Shown piece by piece: positions 57,417 through 64,000 of a stretch of DNA of 64,000 bases. A program made the translations under genes and the position numbers. A model generated the notes under the pieces. That model did not search any database and was not told where the DNA came from. It saw only the letters and a program-made list of their open reading frames with translations. This DNA comes from Lolium rigidum. Taxonomy: Eukaryota; Streptophyta; Magnoliopsida; Poales; Poaceae. Every line of letters starts with the position of its first letter. The stretch's first letter is position 1. Location of the stretch: positions 400,068,249 to 400,132,248 of the forward strand of contig NC_061510.1 of assembly GCF_022539505.1 (NCBI RefSeq), given 5' to 3'.

Positions 57417-60400
57417 TTAAGATTGGTACCTGAATAATTCGGGGTAGGACTTCCTGAGCTCTTCTTCGGTCTCCCATGTTGCTTCTCGTTCAGGATGATG
57501 TCGCCATTGTATCTTGCAGTATTTGATTGCTCTATTTCTTAACTTCTTCCACTGTACTTCCAAAAAATTTAATGCTTCTCCACATAGGTTAAGTCTGATT
57601 GTAGCTCTATTTCTTCATGTGTAATGGGATCATCAGGTGCCTTCAAACACTTTCTGAGTTGTGATACATGAAAGACATTGTGAATTAGACTGAGCTGTTC
57701 CGGTAGTTCCAACTCAAAAGCTATTTCTCGATTCTGACTGAGTATCTTGAATGGTCCTATGTATCGAGGACTTAATTTTCCTTTTACTCCGAACCTTTTG
57801 AGTCCTTTCATCGGGCTAACTTTCAGATATACCATGTCTCCTACCTTTGGTTCCCAAACTCGTCTCTTCTGGTCGGCATAACTCTTTTGTCGACTTTGGG
57901 CTATCTTGAGTCTATCTCTGATAACCTCGATGACTCCTTGTCTCTCCTTGATGTAGTCGGGTGTAAATTCCTTATTCTCACCTGGCTCAAACCAACAGAT
58001 TGGAGATCGACACTTCCTCCCGTACAATGCTTCATATGGTGCCATCTGGATACTACTCTGATAACTATTGTTATATGAGAATTCCGCCAATGGTAGATGG
58101 TCCTCCCATGAGCCTCCAAAGTTTAGAGCACAAGCTCTAAGCATGTCTTCAAGTATCTGATTGGTTCTTTCGGTTTGTCCTCCGGTTTGTGGATGATATG
58201 CTGTACTGAAATCCAACTTGGATCCCAAAGCTTCCTGGAGTTGTTTCCAAAATGCTGATGTGAAGATCGAACCTCGATCTGAGACTATCTTCTTTGGTAC
58301 TCCATGCTTGCTAACTATTTCTTTAACATACATGTTTACCAGCTTCTCAGAATCATCTTTCTGGTTTACTGGTATGAAATGAGCATTCTTGGTAAGTCTA
58401 TCCACGATTACCCATATCATATCCTTCTTTTTACTGGTCATTGGTAAACCAGTAACGAAATCCATTCCGATTTCATCCCATTTCCATTCTGGTATCTCTA
58501 AAGGTTTTAGTAATCCAGCAGGACTTTGATGTTCTGCTTTCACTCGCTGACATGTATGGCATTCAGAGACATATTGAGCTATCTCTCTTTTCATGTTGTT
58601 CCACCAGAACATTTCCTTCAAATCCATATACATCTTAGTACTTCCCGGATGTATTGAATAAGGGGTTTCATGTGCTTCCTTCAATATAATTGACTTTACT
58701 TCTGGATCATCCGGTACACATATTCTCTTCTGAAAGTATAGAGAATCAAATTCTCCGAGATTGAATTCTGACGGTTTACCTACTCCAATCCTTTTGATTT
58801 CTTCTTGGATGAATAAATCGTCTACTTGCTTCCGAATGATTTCATACTTTAAGTCTGAGTATATTTCATCCATGATCCTCATGGTTGCTATGCTTCCCAC
58901 TGTATCACCTTGGATAAGAAGAATATGAGCTTCTTCTAGTTCTTTCCGAAGTTCCTTCGGAATCTCCCATTCCGTAGGTTGATTCTCGGTACTCTTCCTG
59001 CTTAAAGCATCTGCTACTACATTAGCCTTGCCTGGTGTATAGTTGATTGTCAGTTCATAGTCCTTAATCAACTCTAACCATCTCTTTTGTCTCATGTTTA
59101 ATTCCTTCTGAGTGAAGAAATACTTCAAACTTTTGTGATCCGTATACAACTCACATTTGGATCCATAGAGAAATTGCCTCCAACTCTTCAAAGCACACAC
59201 AACTGCCGCCAATTCTAAGTCATGTACTGGGTAGTTATGTTCATGTGGCTTTAGTTGTCTTGATCCGTAAGCTATCACCTTACGATCTTGCATTAGAACA
59301 CATCCAAGTCCATTCTTGGAAGCATCACAATACACCGTGTAATCCTTTCCGGGTTCCGGAACTGCTAACACCGGTGCCGTGGTTAACTTCTCCTTGAGTG
59401 TTTGGAAACTGGTTTCACACTCATCAGTCCACACAAATAGGGTATTCTTCTTGAGTAACTTGGTCATTGGTCCTGCAATCTTCGAAAATCCTTCAATGAA
59501 TCTCCGATAATAACCTGCCATACCAAGGAATCCTCTGATTTCCTTAGCATTCTTAGGTGACTTCCATTCCAATACTGACTGAACCTTGCTTGGATTCACT
59601 GCTATTCCCTCTTTGGTTATGACATGTCCAAGAAATTCAACACTATCTAACCAAAACTTGCACTTGCTGAACTTTGCATATAGCTGATGTTCTCTTAAAA
59701 TCTGCAGAACTATCTTCAAATGATTGGCATGTTCTTATTTATCTTTGGAGTAGATCAAAATGTCATCGATAAACACGATCACAAACTTGTCCAAGTACTT
59801 CATGAATATCTTGTTCATCAAATTCATGAAAATAGCTGGTGCATTTGTTAGTCCAAATGGTACAACCAAGTATTCATGGTGTCCATACCTTGATACAAAC
59901 GCTGTTTTTGGCACATCTTCCTTCTTGAACTTGATTTGATGATATCCTGACCTTAAATCTATCTTCGAGAAGACTCCAGCTCCTTGAACTTGGTCAAAAA
60001 GATCTTGTATTCTGGGTAAAGGGTACTTATTCTTGATTGTTACATTGTTAAGATTCCTGTAATCTCCACACATTCTCTTTCCTCCATCTCTTTTATCCAC
60101 AAAGATAACTGGTGTACCCCATGGTGATACACTTTCTTGGATAAATCCCTTCTGTTCCAGTTCATCTATCTGAGCCTTCAGTTCTACTAACTCCTTTGGT
60201 CCCATCTTATATGGTGGTTGAGCTATTGGTATTGTGCCTGGAATCAGATCTATGGTAAACTCGATCTCTCTATCGGGTGGCATTCCCGGTAGTTCCTTGG
60301 GAAATACATCTTGAAACTCATTCACTACATGGATATCTTCAATCTTCACCTCCTTCAGACTATTCAGCTCCAATCCTATCTCCAACTGAGTGTACTTGTC

Positions 60401-60593
60401 TCCTTGAAACACTATCTGACCTCCTATGGAGTTTCGGAGTGATACTGTCTTGTCTCCACAGTTGATTACTGCTCCATTCTCCGTTAACCAGTCCATCCCT
60501 AGGATGACTGATATATCCTTCATGGGAATGATGAACAGGTCCGCGAAATATACACAGTCACAAATGGTTATGACATGTGCTTCTTTCACGTGG
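57417..60593 (-). pseudogene. Ty3/gypsy chromovirus pol, near intact but broken
   Basis: The pol polyprotein runs minus. It contains the end of the protease ([20 protein letters not shown]), RT ([28 protein letters not shown], catalytic FIDD near 59765), RNase H ([14 protein letters not shown] and [10 protein letters not shown]) and integrase (HHCC end CHTCQRVK, the first catalytic Asp in GMDFVTGLP, the second in [10 protein letters not shown], the Glu in GGQTERTNQ). A C-terminal GPFKIL and VFHVSQLRK module follows. The chromodomain end (IKYCKIQWRHH, EREATWETEEELRKSYPELF) is present but in another frame just past 57569, so a frameshift separates it. A TAA stop (59735-59737) splits RT after [17 protein letters not shown] replaces the usual HPQTDGQ. 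The 5' part, including gag, is missing: at about 60595 another LTR takes over. Confidence 0.93.
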
Positions 60594-60595
60594 GT

Positions 60596-61509
60596 GATGA
60601 CCCACAAGTATAGGGGGTGTATCGTAGTATCTTCGATAAGTAAGAATGTCGATCCCAACGAGGAGCAGAAGGTGTTGGCAGCAGTTTCGATGAAGGATTC
60701 ACTGTAAATGCTCACAAACAAGTATTCAAGGGGTTTTGATGTAACAGATGAATAAAGTACGAGTAAGTAAAATGCGAGAGAAATAATTGTAGCGAGTGGC
60801 CCAATCCTTTTTAGCACAAAGGACAAGCCGGTTTGTTTACTTATAATGACCAAACGTTCTTGAGGACACACGGGGATTTTAGTCTAGTGCTTTCGCTTCA
60901 TGTGGCTTAATAATCTTCATTGTTTTGATAAGTGTTGTGTGGGTGAACCTATGCTAATGCACCGCCCTTCCTAGGACTAATACATACTTGTGATTATACC
61001 CCTTGCAAGCATCCGCAACTACAAGAAAGTAATTAAGATAAATCTAACCACAACCTTAAACTCGAGATCCTGCGATCCCTCTTGCATCGATATACTAACG
61101 GGAGCTCAGGTTTCGTCACTCCGGCAACTCCGCAATTAGCAACCGAATACAAGATGCACTCCCCTAGGCCCATAAATGGTGAAGTGTCGTGTAGTCGACG
61201 TTCACACGACACCACTAGAAGAATGACACCACAACTTAAATATCATAACATTGAATATTACTCAACCATAATTCACTACTAGCATTTAGACTTCACCCAT
61301 GTCCTCAAGAACTAAACGAACTACTCACGAGACATCATATGGAATACAATCAGAGGTGATATGATGATGAATAACAATCTGAACATAAACCTTGGTTCAA
61401 TGGTTTCACTCAATAGCATCTATAACAAGTAGAGAATAATGCCGGGAGAGTTTCCCCTATCATACAATCAAGATTTAACCCAAATTGTTACAGCGGTGAC
61501 GAGGTGCGG
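60596..61509 (+). repeat. truncated LTR of a second element, inserted in the chromovirus
   Basis: Begins TGATGACCCACAAGTATAGG at 60596 exactly where the chromovirus pol frame is lost, and runs 914 bp until it is interrupted by the LTR at 61510. No coding content apart from chance frames. Its orientation as an LTR start is inferred from the TG end and the abrupt junction. Confidence 0.6.
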
Positions 61510-63100
61510 TGATACGTCTCCAACGTATCGATAATTTCTTATGTTCCATGCCACTTTATTGATGATACCTACATGTTTTATGCACATTATATGTCATATT
61601 TATGCATTTTACGGAACTAACCTATTAACAAGATGCCGAAGAGCTAGTTGTCTGTTTTCACGCTGTTTTTGGTTTCGAAATCCTAGTAAGGAAATATTCT
61701 CGGAATTGGACGAAATCTTCGCCCGGGGTCCTATTTTTGCACGGAGCTTCCGGAAGACCGAAGAGGGAAGGAAGTGGGGCCACGAGGTGGCCACACCATA
61801 GGGCGGCGCGGCCCGGGCCCGGCCGCGCCGGCCTGTGGTGTGGGCCCTCGCGTCACCTCTTGACCTACCCTTTCGCCTACTTAAAGCCCCGTCGCGAAAC
61901 CCCCGATACCGAGAGCCACGATACGGAAAACCTTCCGCAGGCGCCGCCGCCGCGAATCCCATCTCGGGGATTCGGGAGATCGCCTCCCGGCACCTCGCCG
62001 GAGAGGGATTCATCTCCGGAGGACTCTTCATCGCCATGATCGCCTCCGGAGTGATGAGTGAGTAGTTCACCCCTGGACCATGGGTCCATAGCGAGTAGCT
62101 AGATGGTCGTCTTCTCCTTGTTGTGCTTCATTGTTGGATCTTGTGAGCTGCCTAACATGATCAAGATCATCTATCCGTAATACTATATGTTGTGTTTGTC
62201 GGGATCCGATGGATAGAGAATACTATGTTATGGTGATTATCAATCTATTGTTTATGTGTTGTTTATGATCTTGCATGCTCTCCGTTATTAGTAGAGGCTC
62301 GGCCAAGTTTTTGCTCTTAACTCCAAGAGGGAGTATTTATGCTCGATAGTGGGTTCATGCTCGCATTGACACCGGGACGATGTGATGAAAGTTCTAAGGT
62401 TGTGTTGTGCTGTTGCCACTAGGGATAAAACATTGATTCTATGTCTAAGGATGTAGTTGTCGATTACATTACGCACCATACTTAATGCAATTGTCTGTTG
62501 CTTAGCAACTTAATACCGAATGGGGTTCGGATGATAACCTCGAAGGTGGACTTTTTAGGCATAGATGCGGTTGGATGGCGGTCTATGTACTTTGTCGTAA
62601 TGCCCAATTAAATCTCACTATATTTATCATATCATGTACATGCATTGTTATGCCCTTCTCTATTTGTCAATTGCCCGACTGTAATTTGTTCACCCAACAA
62701 GCTTTTATCTTATGGGAGAGACACCTCTAGTGAACTGTGGACCCCGGTCCTATTCTTTACATAGCATACAATCTACTGCAATTGTGTTTTACTGTTTTCT
62801 TGCAAACAATCATCTTCCACTCGATACTCTTAATCCTTTGTTACAGCAAGCCGGTGAGATTGACAACCTCACTGTTTCGTTGGGGCAAAGTACTTTGGTT
62901 TTTTTGTGCAGGTTCCACGTTGGCGCCGGAATCCCTGGTGTTGCGCCGCATCACATTTCGCCACCATCAACCTTCAACGTGCTTCTTGGCTCCTCCTGGT
63001 TCGATTAAACCTTGGTTTCTTTTCGAGGGAAAACTTGCCACTGTGCGCATCATACCTTCCTCTTGGGGTTCCCAACGGACGTGTACATTTACGCGCATCA
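61510..63100 (+). repeat. 5' LTR of a gypsy element
   Basis: Starts TGATACGTCTCCAACG and probably ends ACGCGCATCA at 63100, 13 bp before a primer binding site, giving about 1.59 kb. The CG-rich promoter block at 61790-62050 and the leader-like GAGGGAGTATTTATGCTCG (62326) are shared with the solo LTR at 44925, and the start is shared with the fragment at 22292. Confidence 0.85.
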
Positions 63101-63113
63101 AGCACTGTTTTCC

Positions 63114-63130
63114 GGCGCCGTTGCCGGGGA
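63114..63130 (+). promoter_or_regulatory. primer binding site complementary to tRNA-Asp
   Basis: GGCGCCGTTGCCGGGGA is complementary to the 3' end of plant tRNA-Asp (usually TGGCGCCGTTGCCGG; the first base here is C). It lies 13 bp after the LTR end and marks the start of minus-strand synthesis. This PBS type is common in Athila-like gypsy elements. Confidence 0.8.
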
Positions 63131-63355
63131 GATCAAGACACGGCTGCAAGGGGAGTCTCCACTTCTCAATCTCTTTACTTTGTTTTTGTCTTGCTTTATT
63201 TTATTTACTACTTTGTTTGCTGCACCTAAACAAAACACAAAAAAATTAGTTGCTAGTTTTACTTTATTTACTGTCTTGCTCTCTATATCAAAAACACAAA
63301 AAAATTAGTTACTCGCATTTACTTTATCTAGTTTGTTTTATTTACCGTTGCTGAA

Positions 63356-64000
63356 ATGAATACCCCTGAAAATACTAAGTTGTGTGACTTCACAAATGCA
63401 AATAATAATGATTTCCTATGCACACCTATTGCTCCACCTGCTACTACAAGCAGAATTCTTTGAAATTAAACCCGCTTTACTTGAATTTGGTTATGAGAGA
63501 TCAATTTTCTGGTGTTAGTTCCGATGATGCTCGCTGCCCATCTCAATAATTTTGTTGAACTTTGTGAAATGCAAAAGTATAAGGATGTAGATGGTGATAT
63601 TATTAAATTGAAAGTATTTCCTTTCTCATTAAGAGGAAGAGCTAAAGATTGGTTGCTATCTTTGCCTAAGAATAGTATTGATTCATGGACTAAATGTAAG
63701 GATGCTTTTATTGGTAGATATTATCCTCCCGCTAAAATTATATCTTTGAGAAGTAGCATAATGAATTTTAAGCAATTAGATACTTAACATGTTGCTCAAG
63801 CATGGGAGAGAATGAAAACTTTGGTAAAGAATTGCCCAACCCATGGACTGACTACTTGGATGATCATCCAAACCTTCTATGCAGGACTAAATTTTTCTTC
63901 GCGGAATTTATTGGATTCAGCTGCTGGGAGGTACCTTTATGTCCATCACTTTGGGGCGGCTACAAAACTTCTTGATGATATGATGATAAATTACTACTGA
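63356..64000 (+). pseudogene. gypsy gag, frameshifted and running off the window
   Basis: From ATG 63356 the sequence encodes MNTPENTKLCDFTNANNNDF before stops near 63462. A capsid-type retrotransposon gag domain follows in another frame (HLNNFVELCEMQKYKDVDGD, LKVFPFSLRGRAKDWLLSLP, DSWTKCKDAFIGRYYPPAK), then more gag after a TAA at about 63785 (AWERMKTLVKNCPTHGL, QTFYAGLNFSSRNLLDSAAG). One frame change is at GATGCTCGCTGCC (63523), where a GCTGCTGCC reading would keep the frame open. The rest of the element lies beyond the window. Confidence 0.85.

Overview
This window is nuclear DNA of a grass. A cool-season (Pooideae) grass is most likely, judging from the retrotransposon types, a tRNA-derived SINE that resembles the grass Au family, and an intron-containing exocyst gene. 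That placement is inference from pattern recognition; no search was run. Most of the 64 kb is nested transposable-element sequence. Two host genes stand out, both on the minus strand: a single-exon germin-like protein (32207-32908) and a seven-exon EXO84B-type exocyst subunit (34082-39330) whose exons join in frame to 775 residues.

Layout. 1-2641: intergenic, with a Tourist-like MITE whose ends are duplicated (697-1165) and a Helitron 3' end at 1582. 2642-16048: three head-to-tail Ty1/copia copies sharing LTRs (starts at 2642, 8135, 13655), the third cut off in the integrase region. 16049-22262: a large LTR element with 5' and 3' LTR pieces, PBS and PPT but almost no coding capacity (LARD-like). 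22292-22568: the start of a gypsy-type LTR. 22569-27825: two 1.23-kb arms in perfect inverted orientation around a 2.8-kb loop that carries an acidic-protein ORF and LTR-derived sequence. 27880-29625: nuclear plastid DNA stitched from ycf3, cemA, trnN-GUU, a ycf1 relic and psbD. 29626-32200: decayed LTR-element sequence. 32207-39330: the two host genes. 39331-44230: low-information intergenic sequence with a 150-bp tandem duplication. 44925-46404: a solo LTR with a perfect 5-bp target duplication. 47011-47206: a B3-domain gene fragment. 47892-52536: a Helitron whose first 1128 bp are duplicated head to tail, with a tRNA-derived SINE inside. 53796-60593: a minus-strand chromovirus (Ty3/gypsy with chromodomain) and its 3' LTR. 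60596-64000: two more nested LTR elements, the last with a tRNA-Asp-type PBS and a gag start running off the window.

A recurring theme is that near-identical repeat copies differ by small indels concentrated at CAG and CTG trinucleotides (CAG versus CGAG, CTG versus CTCG). These are CHG methylation contexts. The indels break most of the retroelement reading frames and may be long-read consensus errors rather than true decay. I found no unified new 'system'. The most unusual objects are the Helitron with a duplicated 5' end, the shared-LTR copia array with an apparent intron at the start of gag, the long inverted repeat around the acidic ORF, and the plastid-DNA mosaic.
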